From Coleophoma eucalyptorum (lineage: Eukaryota; Ascomycota; Leotiomycetes; Helotiales; Dermateaceae), in assembly GCA_026120035.1 (NCBI GenBank), contig JALRME010000002.1:310001-374000 (forward strand): a stretch of DNA of 64,000 bases, written 5' to 3'. Below, piece after piece: positions 1-9,553 of the stretch; the first letter of the stretch is position 1; each line of letters opens with the position of its first letter. Under the pieces are notes generated by a model, which worked only from the letters and a program-made list of their open reading frames with translations, was not told where the DNA came from and ran no database searches. The position numbers were made by a program, and so were the translations under genes.

Positions 1-229
1 CCAAGATCTTTGCAGACAGGGTGCAGACCCGGCTGGACTCAGCCCTGCCACCAAGGAGGAAAAGAAGGCCTTATCTAACGACCGGTTGGGTCAATATACA
101 AGAGAACCCCAAAAGGATGGCAACAGAAACATCATGTTACCCGAGCAGACACGAAGCTCGAGGAATGCAGAAATAAAAGCTGAGGGGCAGGTGTCGATCG
201 CTATCAACAATATTATGAAGAAGTTTTGA
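1..229 (+). CDS. 3' end of an unidentified gene, truncated by the window edge
   Basis: A reading frame with no stop enters from the left edge (first whole codon at base 2) and ends in TGA at 227-229, giving about 75 residues. The segment is hydrophilic and rich in Lys, Glu, Gln and Asn, and ends in a run resembling a short helix (SIAINNIMKKF). Chance open frames of this length are not rare. The coding call rests on the codon mix and the low-complexity charged composition typical of C-terminal tails. No domain is recognisable, so no function is assigned. It could also be a 3' UTR shadow. Confidence 0.35.
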   Translation, partial: QDLCRQGADPAGLSPATKEEKKALSNDRLGQYTREPQKDGNRNIMLPEQTRSSRNAEIKAEGQVSIAINNIMKKF

Positions 230-863
230 ACTCTCGAGAGGTGTGCGCGGAAATGTTTGTCACTAGCTAGCTGTATGGAAAAGCTTGGTATTAGGGCGTT
301 GGTAGAAAGGATTAAGTTAGACGACAAATGATGTTTTTGGCCAAATACTAGTACTTCTTATCCTTGTAAGTATACAAGTACCCAGGTAGTAGGGAAGGTA
401 GTCGTGTTTTAACCCTCCTATTCTAAGTATTGCGAGGGGTCACTGTAGGTGTATGAGAGTCCAATTCATCGATGATGTCGAATTCAGAGTATCAAGGTAA
501 CATGGTGGTGTTGAGGTTCTTCAGAACAACAACATCCTACTTGAAAGGACGCGATGCGTCATGAGTGTCATGTGACATACTGTCACATGACCTACCGGTC
601 AATTACAACTAAGTGTAATCTTCCAACACTAAGAACTCGTATATTAGCCTCCTTTTGTTTTTAGCAGCTCCTCCACTCCTTTCCTAGCATGTAATTTGAC
701 ATGTGGATTGCACAAAGCCAGAGTATCTGAAAGCTATTACAGGGTATAAAAAGATGTCAATCACATTCAGAAATATACTACTTCTGTTATATATATACAT
801 GAGCGTACAATGTTGTACATTGGTATTATGTTCCTTTCCATGCATCTTTATCACACAATCTGT
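230..863. other. Intergenic region, 634 bp
   Basis: Lies between the tail of the left-edge gene and the convergent 3' end of the PPR-type gene. No coding frame is convincing. The only structure seen is the inverted repeat at 567-591. Confidence 0.6.
567..591. repeat. Perfect inverted repeat, 11-bp arms, 3-bp spacer
   Basis: The left arm GTCATGTGACA (567-577) is the exact reverse complement of the right arm TGTCACATGAC (581-591), separated by TAC. Each arm holds an E-box-like CACATG/CATGTG core flanked by GT and AC. This could be a paired site for a bHLH-type factor or a short hairpin. It lies 270-300 bp beyond the stop codons of both flanking genes, so it is not an obvious promoter element for either. 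Confidence 0.6.
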
Positions 864-3413
864 CTATCTCGTCGCAGATCGTTGTTCGTCTCTGCGAAAG
901 ACCTTGCGACTCCGCGAAAGTGACTTGGACAAAACCGCCGATTTCAGATCTTTGATGCGTGGGAAAGTCTTGCCTCCCATTGCTCGATCGACTTGCGTGA
1001 CCATCTCTTCAAAGCTAAGTGGATTCCTCAATTTGGCTACTCTGTTGTGTAACCGCTGAGAGAGTCCGTGTCCATAGTATGTTACCAGTCTGTTGAAAAC
1101 AGCGCTTCTGACTGCAGGGACATCGATATATACACCGCATTGCTTGAGTTTTTGTAGCAGCGTAATTCCGGATGTAACCTCAATATGTGATAACGAAGAC
1201 ACTAGCTTCAGTTCATCTGGCTTTGGGCCTGTTGCCATCGAGGTGCATCGTGACATATAATGGTTTTGTATAGGCAATGCTTGTAGTGCTCGCTTAAACC
1301 CCCATTCCACGATTGATCGTTGCAGAGATGAGGAGAATATCTGGCGCAAAGGATGTAACGAGTGTGAACTCGAAATTAGCGGCAAAGAGCCACTACTTAA
1401 ATTAGGCCTTGCCGTCGTTTCAATCATGCCCCCGTTGGACTGCAAGATTGTACCTCTGGCTTGAGCGGAGCCATACCATGTTGCCAGGAATACACTGACA
1501 TGGTATAGTTTTTCAAGTTCGCCTGACATTCCTAGACGCAGAATGATCTCCCGCCAGTGAATGATTTGGATAGACCCGCCCAGAAAGAGAACTTCTTTGA
1601 ATATCTCTACAGTCATGGCAGTATCATCAATACTGCGCGACAGTGTAACAGGTCGGTGACCCCGTCGTCGTGGACGTAACGTGCTTTTTACCAAGAGCGC
1701 TATGCTTCTAGCCTGAAGCCGCGTCCCGTGTTCCCGCATTCTCTGCAAGATTTCTAGAGCACCATTAAAGTTGCCTACAGCAACAAGACATCTCAGCTCG
1801 AGGTTGGGCTTTTCCGAGCCAGAGTGGTTGCTGGCAATAACACGGATGGCAAGAGTTCTATTATACTTAGCCCAGTCTTTGGACTGATAATATGATGCCA
1901 ATAGATCTTCCTGGATCCTCCAGTCCTCTAGCACGTCGGGATGCTGGTCACTTTGCAATAACCCTTCAAGATATTCTTGTTGAAGATTCTTTGCAAACAC
2001 CGCAACGGCTCTCGAAAACACCGACTTTCCAATAGAGATGCCAAGATCTTTCAGTTGAGAAATTCTTTGTGAAACCATTTTAGCGTCCAGTTCCCGAAGT
2101 GCGATAGCCTGCAATGATAGAGGTCCAATTTCTTGGATTCCAAGAGTATGTACACCGTTAATAGCGGTATCTAAAGAAACCCAGGTTGTAGCAAACCACC
2201 GAGCGCCTAATTTGTCGTTGTAGTTTTTGACAGGTACGTGAAATGCTTTACCATGAATCAAATTCATTGTCTCTCGTGACAAAACCAAGTCTGGTAGTGG
2301 TTCTGCTGCAGAATCTGCAACCTTACTCAGGCTTCTCTTCACTAGAACAGCTGCTGCTGGCTGATACGAATTTACATAATGTAATAGTCGATCTGACGCT
2401 TTCGAAGTTGTTGGTACATCATCGTTTTGCAGCAAGAAAAAGTGCCATTCTAAGGCAAATTTAAATCTGTCCTGTTGACACAACAATGGGACAATCTTGG
2501 AATAGGTGTTGCGATGATTGTTTTCTTTGTAAACTTGCTTGAGTGCTGTCAAATCTCCATTCCATAAGACCACTTGACGACACATTTCAGCAAAGCCCTT
2601 AGGGCCTGGCGGATGGTGGCCAATCAGTCTACGATGCCAAATGAGGGCTTTTTGGCCCTGACCATTGAGTAAGCAGTGCTGCACAACCTTGGTGTACAGC
2701 AGGGTCCATCTCTTTCCAGTCATCTTTAGAAGCTCGTCCGCGTGGTGTATTAGACTTTCAAGAATTTCCGGCTGAACAAATCCAAGCTCCAAGAACATGT
2801 TCCAGAATACATTTGACAGTGGACCTGAAACTGGCAGCGTGATACGCCTCTCCATCATAGCCCTATAGATTGGCTTTATTCCTTCAATGCCAAACATTCT
2901 TTCTCGAAATTCAAGCAAGTCCATCCATAACTGCATATCGTGCATATTCTTGGAATCATCAACCAGTCTAGATTTCTCGGTTTTGTGGTCATCGAGGTTC
3001 GACTGATGTACCAGCTCCTCGTGCGTCCACGTAAGGTTTCTCCTTGTCCCAGGGAATCCAAGCTCTCGACGTGCTCTGTGCCTTTGAGTTTTTGCAGATT
3101 TACTTCCAGGGGAGATGCGCCATCCTTCCGACTCAACCTTGCGCACCACGATGTCTCTTTGGAGCGCTTCCTGTGCTACATCTTGCCGTTGAACGGTCTC
3201 AGCTTCTTCCAAGCTAATGGTCCCCAGGGCGTCATCATGACCAAATTTTATATCGTGGGCGGGAACAGCATACGCTGAGTACAGGCGGGAGTTAGGATGG
3301 GGCTTTCGAAGTCGTCGAATTGGTTGAATAGGTATGTAGTCGATTCCTGTCAAGCATCTTAGAAGATCCAGAGAAGATGGCCTCGAAAGGAGCTTTTGCA
3401 ATGCTGGGCGCAT
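864..3413 (-). CDS. Large mitochondrial PPR-type protein (849 aa)
   Basis: An uninterrupted 849-codon frame. The N-terminus (MRPALQKLLSRPSSLDLL) is rich in Arg, Ser and Leu with almost no acid, as expected of a mitochondrial presequence. The body is predominantly helical, with spaced hydrophobic-pair helices such as GNFNGALEILQRMREHGTRL near residues 555-575, which read like degenerate pentatricopeptide units. Fungal proteins of this size and design usually act in mitochondrial RNA processing or translation; that role is inferred. The start is the first Met of the frame. About 290 bp separate it from the divergent cox7 gene, so the two mitochondrial genes may share a promoter region. The C-terminus is basic (SKSLSRSRKVFRRDEQR). 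The family call is moderate because PPR motifs are weak by eye. Confidence 0.7.
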   Translation of the reverse strand: MRPALQKLLSRPSSLDLLRCLTGIDYIPIQPIRRLRKPHPNSRLYSAYAVPAHDIKFGHDDALGTISLEEAETVQRQDVAQEALQRDIVVRKVESEGWRISPGSKSAKTQRHRARRELGFPGTRRNLTWTHEELVHQSNLDDHKTEKSRLVDDSKNMHDMQLWMDLLEFRERMFGIEGIKPIYRAMMERRITLPVSGPLSNVFWNMFLELGFVQPEILESLIHHADELLKMTGKRWTLLYTKVVQHCLLNGQGQKALIWHRRLIGHHPPGPKGFAEMCRQVVLWNGDLTALKQVYKENNHRNTYSKIVPLLCQQDRFKFALEWHFFLLQNDDVPTTSKASDRLLHYVNSYQPAAAVLVKRSLSKVADSAAEPLPDLVLSRETMNLIHGKAFHVPVKNYNDKLGARWFATTWVSLDTAINGVHTLGIQEIGPLSLQAIALRELDAKMVSQRISQLKDLGISIGKSVFSRAVAVFAKNLQQEYLEGLLQSDQHPDVLEDWRIQEDLLASYYQSKDWAKYNRTLAIRVIASNHSGSEKPNLELRCLVAVGNFNGALEILQRMREHGTRLQARSIALLVKSTLRPRRRGHRPVTLSRSIDDTAMTVEIFKEVLFLGGSIQIIHWREIILRLGMSGELEKLYHVSVFLATWYGSAQARGTILQSNGGMIETTARPNLSSGSLPLISSSHSLHPLRQIFSSSLQRSIVEWGFKRALQALPIQNHYMSRCTSMATGPKPDELKLVSSLSHIEVTSGITLLQKLKQCGVYIDVPAVRSAVFNRLVTYYGHGLSQRLHNRVAKLRNPLSFEEMVTQVDRAMGGKTFPRIKDLKSAVLSKSLSRSRKVFRRDEQRSATR

Positions 3414-3704
3414 TCTGCACCTTTACTCGCAGCCGATTGGCAGAACAAGGAGGACGGAAACAGATCTCCATTGCATCTCTGCAATATCACAAGTGCCGAT
3501 CTTGCATTGAAGTGCGGTGTCTTCAAGCTGAAGCTGATGGAGGCTCTCTGAATAATTTCGCATGCGGCCGAACATCAGCGAGACAACGGGAGACTTGATT
3601 CCAATTAGTCAGCCACGCTAAGGATTTCCGAGCTTCGACTTCCATCGTACCATAGCGACGACGACCTTCTCAGATCATACCAATCTTCACAAAACGCAAT
3701 CACA

Positions 3705-4177
3705 ATGGCAGGGTAAGCAGTCAATTGCGATCCCTAGTTCTCTAGCATAAAACTCTACTGGCATATGCGTGCCGGAACCACAAGAGCCGTGGCAGCAGCG
3801 CCGCGACTGTCCGGGACCTCCTTCTGCTATCACGCCATGCTGATTTGTTTGTTCAATAGCTTCATCAACCGCGAGAACCGTGTTCCTCACTACCAGCGCC
3901 TATTCCAACAAGGCCAGGCGCAGCACGTCCGCCAATGGAACCAAGTACGTCCGCATCGAGCTTTACATGAGGGGGAAGGATAAGACTAATCAGGTATTCC
4001 AGACTGCTAAGAGCAAGATCATGCTGTACCCATACTACACCATGCTTTTCGGTGGCTTTGCTGGTATGCATATCTACCTTTTCAAATTGGGAATATCCAC
4101 TAACCCCAAGTAAAGGTTCTATGTACATGATGACCCGCATGGTCCTCGGACACAAGACCTGGTTCTCTGAGAACTAG
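3705..4177 (+). CDS. cox7: Cytochrome c oxidase subunit 7 (VIIa type), 74 aa, four exons
   Basis: Exons 3705-3712, 3860-3944, 3994-4063 and 4116-4177 join to 74 codons plus stop. The product is a small inner-membrane subunit of respiratory complex IV. It starts MAGFINRENRVPHYQRLFQ, has a single hydrophobic segment around LYPYYTMLFGGFAGSMYMM (residues about 43-61) and ends in MTRMVLGHKTWFSEN. The basic N-terminus, LYPYY before the membrane segment and the GHKTW tail match fungal Cox7. All three introns are GT-AG (147, 49 and 52 nt); the last has CTAAC before its acceptor. The first exon is only 8 nt (ATGGCAGG), so simple gene finders may miss it. It is divergent from the PPR-type gene, which is probably also mitochondrial. 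Confidence 0.9.
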
Positions 4178-4559
4178 ATATAAGAAATTGATGTGAAAGC
4201 CGACGATGAGTTGCGTATGAAACAGCTACGGACAGGCGAATGTGTATATTGAAGTCCAAAATAGATTTCTCCCTGATCTAAGACGGTTCCTGTGCATGAT
4301 ACAAATTCGATGTGTAATAGAAAGCTCCATTGTTCCTTCCTCCACACTTACCAGCATGATCACTGTACTGTGCATTTTCTCTATCAAACAATTTTAAGAG
4401 CTACAAACAGCGTAAATGTTAAGTTTTATTTGCCTGCTTTAATTGAATCTATCATGATCCCAGCTCAAGATAGTGTCCAAATACCTGCTGAAGGAAATGC
4501 CTGAGCTAGCGCTTTCATGATTATGCATCCGTATCCGTCGTCACACCAAGCCAATTCAT
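4178..4559. other. Intergenic region between convergent genes, 382 bp
   Basis: Holds the 3' flanks of cox7 (plus strand) and the Rtt103-like gene (minus strand). It is AT-rich with no supported coding frame. Confidence 0.6.
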
Positions 4560-6056
4560 CTAGGCCCCATTTCCACTATCTTGTCTTAACATCTCGGCAA
4601 CATCCGCATCTAGGCCATCCATGGCATCTCCTCCTAGATCAGGAAACTCTGCAGTATCGTTCAGTTTCCGCTTTTTGGCGCTTCCAATGCTAGTAGCAGC
4701 GGACGATGGTCTGTTGTAGGAAGTTGCGAGGCTGGATAAGAGGTCCAGCGCTGCGACAGGTTGGGGGGATGCGTTGGTTGCTTGTGGCGGGCTCAAAGAC
4801 GAAGCTTCTTTATGACCCCCATCAAGATTATAGTCCGGGACAGGTTGCTCTTGGTCTTGGGGGTAGCCTGGTGGTGTCAAGGCTTCAATTTCTGGACGGT
4901 CAGGTTCAGCGGGTGTCATGGGGGTGTGATTTGATCCAGGACTTCCATCTGGGCCAGCTGGAGTACCGGGGCTGTTGGAGGCAAAACCACGCATGATACT
5001 GTCTTCAACTTCCTTTTTCTTGTTATCAATCTCTTCCCTGCGGCTTGCTAGCATTTCTAACTGGCCCTCTTCTGTGGCCAAGGAAATTCGGTTTGTTTCC
5101 AGGACTTTCTCAAGTGCATCAATTAGAGCTTTTCTGGCCTTGATGCCCTCGGCAACAGCTCCCTCTGCATTTGCCAATGTTTTCAATAGTCCATTCAGAC
5201 GTGCTGCGTGGACTGGAGCAGACGGTGCAACCGCAGTTGGATCAGTGAGCTTGTCGAAGTCTTGATTGGCAGCATTGACGGAAGTCCTAGTTGACAGAAC
5301 CAATTTTGAGGCCGTTTGTTGTGGCGTGATCAGGGACTGGAGCTCGCTCGGGATTGAACTGGTGTTGGTAGAGAAGATAGAACCAGTTTTCCGGGTCGTG
5401 GCAGAGCGAGATTTGTCGAGTTCTGTCTGTTGTTAGTAGAGTATCGCAAAGTGATACCAGAGCTTAAGCCTTACCATCGATCCGTCCTTCGATTGCTTCC
5501 TGGATTGGAATCTCGAATATCTGCCGCTGCCTCCAGACTTCAACTACCCTCCTCAATTTCTGCTGAACCTCATTTGTAGCGCCCTTGTACGCGGTCGCGG
5601 TGGCCTCTGCGATGACGGGGGAAAATGCAATCAGGAAATCGTCCTTGCGGCGAGCTTTGGATTGCTGAGCGACCTCTGTTTTCAGATGATATTAGCACTG
5701 ACACCGAAACTTCAATAAACACCACGCTTGCGCAGAAGATGCCGAATAATTGTACTTACCATTTGCAAGATAGATGAGATTCAATCTCTTATTACTTCCA
5801 GAGTCCTTGAGACGTTGAAGCCAGAGCTGACCCGTTCGGTCTGCATGTCTCCTGCAAATAGACCAGTTAGATCTCTTATGGGTAATGGCTGGAATTCCGT
5901 TTGTTTTTACCTGTGGAACATCACCCACTGGGCGACTGTAACCTGAAAGGAGTCAGATTCTGAAAATGGTATGGAGATGCCAATACTTACAATGCTTTCC
6001 TGGGTCTCATTCAGAGCCGAGAGCTTTGCAAGAACAGCATCGTCGGTGTATGCCAT
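4560..6056 (-). CDS. rtt103: Rtt103-like RNA polymerase II CTD-interacting (CID) protein, 417 aa, five exons
   Basis: Exons on the minus strand are 5991-6056, 5911-5942, 5760-5851, 5475-5675 and 4560-5422, totalling 418 codons. The N-terminal 130 residues form a CID: LSALNETQESIVTVAQWVMF, then QLWLQRLKDSGSNKRLNLIY and LANEVAQQSKARRKDDFLIA, ending in RRVVEVWRQRQIFEIPIQEA. In this family the CID binds phosphorylated Pol II CTD and links the protein to termination and the Rat1 exonuclease. The middle is a coiled-coil stretch (LDALEKVLETNRISLATEEG region) and the tail is Pro/Ser-rich with a KKRK basic patch, as in fungal Rtt103. Pcf11 also has a CID but is larger and carries zinc fingers, which are absent here. 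All introns are short GT-AG. It is divergent from the clathrin light chain gene with a 397-bp spacer. Confidence 0.88.
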
Positions 6057-6453
6057 AGTTCAGGCTCTCTGTAGAAGAAATGAGTGAGAGTGGGTGGATA
6101 ATCAAGATGGAAGGATTTGGTCAAGATGTTTGTTTTGTCGTTTGTTGTGGCTTTCAAGATCTGCTATAAGGTCAAGCTTGATATTATTACTTAGCAAACG
6201 CGCAGAGCATCAATGGTAAACGAAATAGCTCAGGCAGACACTCCTCCAGCTTCGCGAAGTAAATCTCCTTGTAATCTGCGCAGTTCAGGCAAAAAGCAGG
6301 TTATTTGGTGGAATAGAAGATCAAAATATTGAAGGCTGAAGGTTCGAGCTGTCCGCTTGAGATCTAAGTTTAGCGCCATTTTAGCGTGGTTTCTACCTAT
6401 CGGCGAAAGACAACTTGCGATTACAGCATTAGAAGTCATCAACACATAACAAA
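6057..6453. promoter_or_regulatory. Divergent promoter region, Rtt103-like and clathrin light chain genes
   Basis: A 397-bp spacer between two divergent start codons. It must hold both promoters. No clear TATA box or coding frame was seen. Confidence 0.55.
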
Positions 6454-7289
6454 ATGGCTGACCGATTTCCTTCCCTCGAAGAGTTTGACTCTGGTGGTAA
6501 GTACAGATTTTGAAACTACTTGATCTTATAATAAACATCTTTTAATTCATCTATAGCTCAGACGGAGGCACAAGGAGATGGCATCTCAGGCGACGATTTC
6601 CTAACCCGCGAGAAGGCACTCCTCGGTGACGACGCTGATCAGTTCACCTCCGGCAATGACAACGCAGCATTTGTAGAAGATGGCGATGATGATCTTCTTG
6701 GTGGTGGCGGCGGCGGTGGAGGATCAAACGGGGATATGAACGAGTTCGAAAGCTCCTTTCCAGCAATTGATTCAACAAACGAGGTACGTCGTATTATGCA
6801 AAGGGGTTAATCATATAGAAGGTTAACATTATTGCGCGGTAGCATATGGCACCTGGCGGAACTATCACTGGCACTCCAGCCCCTTATCAATCTAGCTACC
6901 AACCACCAACTGACGAGGAAGAGCCTGAGGTCATCACTCAGTGGCGCGAACGCCGCGATCTAGGACTCCAGGACCGCGCCGAGAAGTCCGAAGCTCGCAA
7001 AGCTGAGACCATCAAGACTGCTCAGCAGAACATTGATGATTTCTACGAGAACTACAACTCCAAGAAGGAGAAGACGATCGCACAAAGCCGTCGCGAGGCT
7101 GAAGAGTTCCTGGCCAACCGAGAGGACACATCCGCTGGCGGAACCAGCTGGGAGCGTATTGCAAAACTGGTTGATCTGAGTGGCAAGGGGGCAAAAGGTG
7201 GTGCCAGTGGTGGCGGAAAGGAAAAGTTTAGAGAGATGTTGCTGGCTCTAAAGAAGGATGAGAACGCTCCTGGAGCTACTGGCATCTAG
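6454..7289 (+). CDS. clc1: Clathrin light chain, 238 aa, three exons
   Basis: Exons 6454-6496, 6557-6783 and 6843-7289 sum to 239 codons. The protein begins MADRFPSLEEFDSG. It has an acidic Gly-rich segment (DGDDDLLGGGG) followed by FESSFPAID, the conserved N-terminal light-chain motif. A charged helix then starts at VITQWRERRDLGLQDRAEKS; the WRERR-type start of the heavy-chain-binding helix is diagnostic. The C-terminus has SWERIAKLVDLSGK and REMLLALKKDENAPGATGI. Light chain regulates clathrin triskelion assembly in endocytosis and Golgi traffic. The first exon covers only the first 14 residues. It converges on cdc37. Confidence 0.93.
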
Positions 7290-7598
7290 GCGCATTATGA
7301 AAGCAGGGTGGGAAAGCATAGATGAAGTCCGTATTGATGCGGGCATTCTTTGTAATATTGTACATGGTTGGTTGCGTTCGTCGGATTGAGGCCCATCCGT
7401 CGATATGGGTTACGGCGTTGAAAATCGAGGAATACATCACATACCCAAGAGCTATCGATACTAGGCATTCTTGTGATTGATATCTACGGTACTGAATCAA
7501 CAACCATTATAACTACCAGGTGAAAACACTGCTCATTAATAATCTCCTTTGTTGTAATACAAGCTTCAAGACAAGACCATTTCACATGATTCCTGAGC
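7290..7598. other. Intergenic region between convergent genes, 309 bp
   Basis: Contains the 3' flanks of the clathrin light chain gene and cdc37. Nothing else is supported. Confidence 0.55.
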
Positions 7599-9219
7599 TC
7601 ACTCTGGGTCTCCATACTGCTCTTCAGCTGCGGCTGCAGCCTTCTCTTGCTCCTCAAATTCCTTCAGGGCAGCTTGGCCTTCCTCAGTTGTAGCATCAAT
7701 GATCTGCTCCTCGATGGATAACATTCCTCCCTTAGTTATAGTTAGTGTCTGTTGTGTTGGCTTTGGGAAGAATCATACCTCGCTAAGTTGTGCAACAATC
7801 TCTTCGGCCTGCTCCACACTCATCTTACCCAAGACCTTATTGACTTCATCTAACGAACCAGTTTCCAAGGCTCGTCGAAGCCCAGGTGGGAAAGCATTGA
7901 AAATTTCCCTAGCCTTTACCTGCTCAGGATCTTCACTGGTAGCTGGAGGGACCTGGATGTTGATCGTGGTACCTGGATCGACTGCATGAAGTTGGATTTG
8001 TTCAACTCCTCCGGAACCATCCGCCTCCTCACGAGCTCTCTGGGCTTCGATTTCCTTAGATCGAGATTTGATGCGAGCAAATGTTGAGTTGACATCGTCG
8101 AAAAAGACTTTCTGAGCTTGGTGGCCTTGGGTCGTGATACGTTTGAAAAATAATCCAACACCATCTCTACCACCAAGCGCTCTGCAGTATTGAAGTAGCA
8201 AGGCTTGATGAACACATTGTCTTGCGAAGTCATATTTTTCAGCAATGGCGCTATTGAAAGCCAACACCAACAAGCCGTCCGTCTCTCGCTCAGCAAGAAC
8301 CTCGGGATGCTGTGAAATGAACTGCAAGCAGGATTGGTAGTCGCCCATCTTGATTTGACCGAATTTCTTCCCAAGCTCGCTTGCCTCCACTTCAGCCTCA
8401 TCATCGTCGTCATCAAGTGGCTCGTCGACATCTGCATCCGCACCCGAAGACTGCTGGCCATCATCGTGGCCTTTGGTGAGTGCATGGGGGTTCAAGACCT
8501 CAACAGCTTGGACTTTTTCTGTCTTTTTAGGAGCTGGCTCAGCAGACTTTGATACATGAGAGCTGTCGAAACCAGTGTGCAATCCTTCGCTGGTGATCTT
8601 TCTACCCTCCTCTGCTTGCAATTTCTTCAATTCCTCCTCAAGCTTCAGTTGCAAGCCTTCTATCTTTGCCGCATGTTCCTTAACTTCCGCAACATATGCT
8701 TCATATTTGTTCTCTGGCTTATCCCCATCAACCTTAGTCTTAACCTGGTCAATGAGTACGGCCATCATTTTTGAATATGTAGGCAGCTCTGACTCCTGAG
8801 AGTGGACGCCTGCAGGTCTAGGTGGAGGATTGTCATCTCCAGCAGATTCCATGACTGCTTGAAACATAAGTTCATCTGGAGCACGCTTCTCAGCATCTGC
8901 CTTGTGTGATTGCAATGCCTCCAGGAGGCCATTGATTCGTTTCAGTAGCCCCTCATTGATGAGGCGTTCATATTTATAGGTCTCAATTTGATTCTTTCGT
9001 TGAGAACGTTCTTGGTGAATTTGGTTTTGCTTGGCTCGAATGAAAGACCTCTTGTCAACATTTGGGTGGACCTCGATGTCAGAGTCGTCGCTCAATTCAA
9101 GCGCATCCTATTTGCTTGTCAGCCTCGAGCTTCAGCCTGGTGGGATGGTGGGGATGTTGGAGGGGAAAGAAAAGGGTTTTTTGGTTCAGGCTTACCCATT
9201 TGCTGTAGTCGACCGGCAT
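7599..9219 (-). CDS. cdc37: Hsp90 co-chaperone Cdc37, 494 aa, three exons
   Basis: Exons on the minus strand are 9196-9219 (eight codons, MPVDYSKW), 7779-9107 and 7599-7730, totalling 495 codons. The join gives MPVDYSKWDALELSDDSDIE, the hallmark N-terminus whose Ser in the LSDDSD context is the CK2 site of this family and contacts kinase clients. HPNVDKRSFIRAKQ follows, then a long coiled coil. The Hsp90-binding domain includes LGKKFGQIKMGDYQSCLQFI, and a C-terminal helical domain ends in EEQEKAAAAAEEQYGDPE. Cdc37 delivers protein kinases to Hsp90. Without the tiny first exon the first in-frame Met (MSDDSD) lies inside the conserved motif and would truncate the protein. An acidic insert (DEPLDDDDDEAEVE) is near the middle. 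Confidence 0.95.
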
Positions 9220-9553
9220 CTTGATAATTTCAGTTCGTTGCTGGGTTGTTTCTTGTTGTGAAGAAAGCTGAGAAGGCTTGAGGTTTAAGTTGAATGGTCG
9301 TAGAATGTTCTGGGAGACAAGGCAGAGAATGGATGGTGGAGCTGCACGTGTTGTGTTTAGCGATCACCGAAGAAGCGATGACGGAGACTTGGAGCTAAAA
9401 ATGCTCTAGGTTAACATGTTGATGTGAGAGATGTCTGGACCCTCTCAGCTTCTCTCCTATTACCAAAGGTGACCATGAATGTTCAACGCCAGCGCAACCT
9501 CTCTTCGACACGGTGATGATAAATTTGAATGACCGTTATACGTCTAGAACGCG
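9220..9553. promoter_or_regulatory. Divergent promoter region, cdc37 and mdl1-type gene
   Basis: A 334-bp spacer between divergent start codons. It contains CACGTG near 9344-9349, an E-box-type core, as the only recognisable short motif. No coding frame is supported. Confidence 0.5.

Noticed and set aside
703..1059. 118-codon plus-strand frame
   Set aside because: It mostly overlaps the C-terminal coding region of the PPR-type gene on the other strand; a shadow frame.
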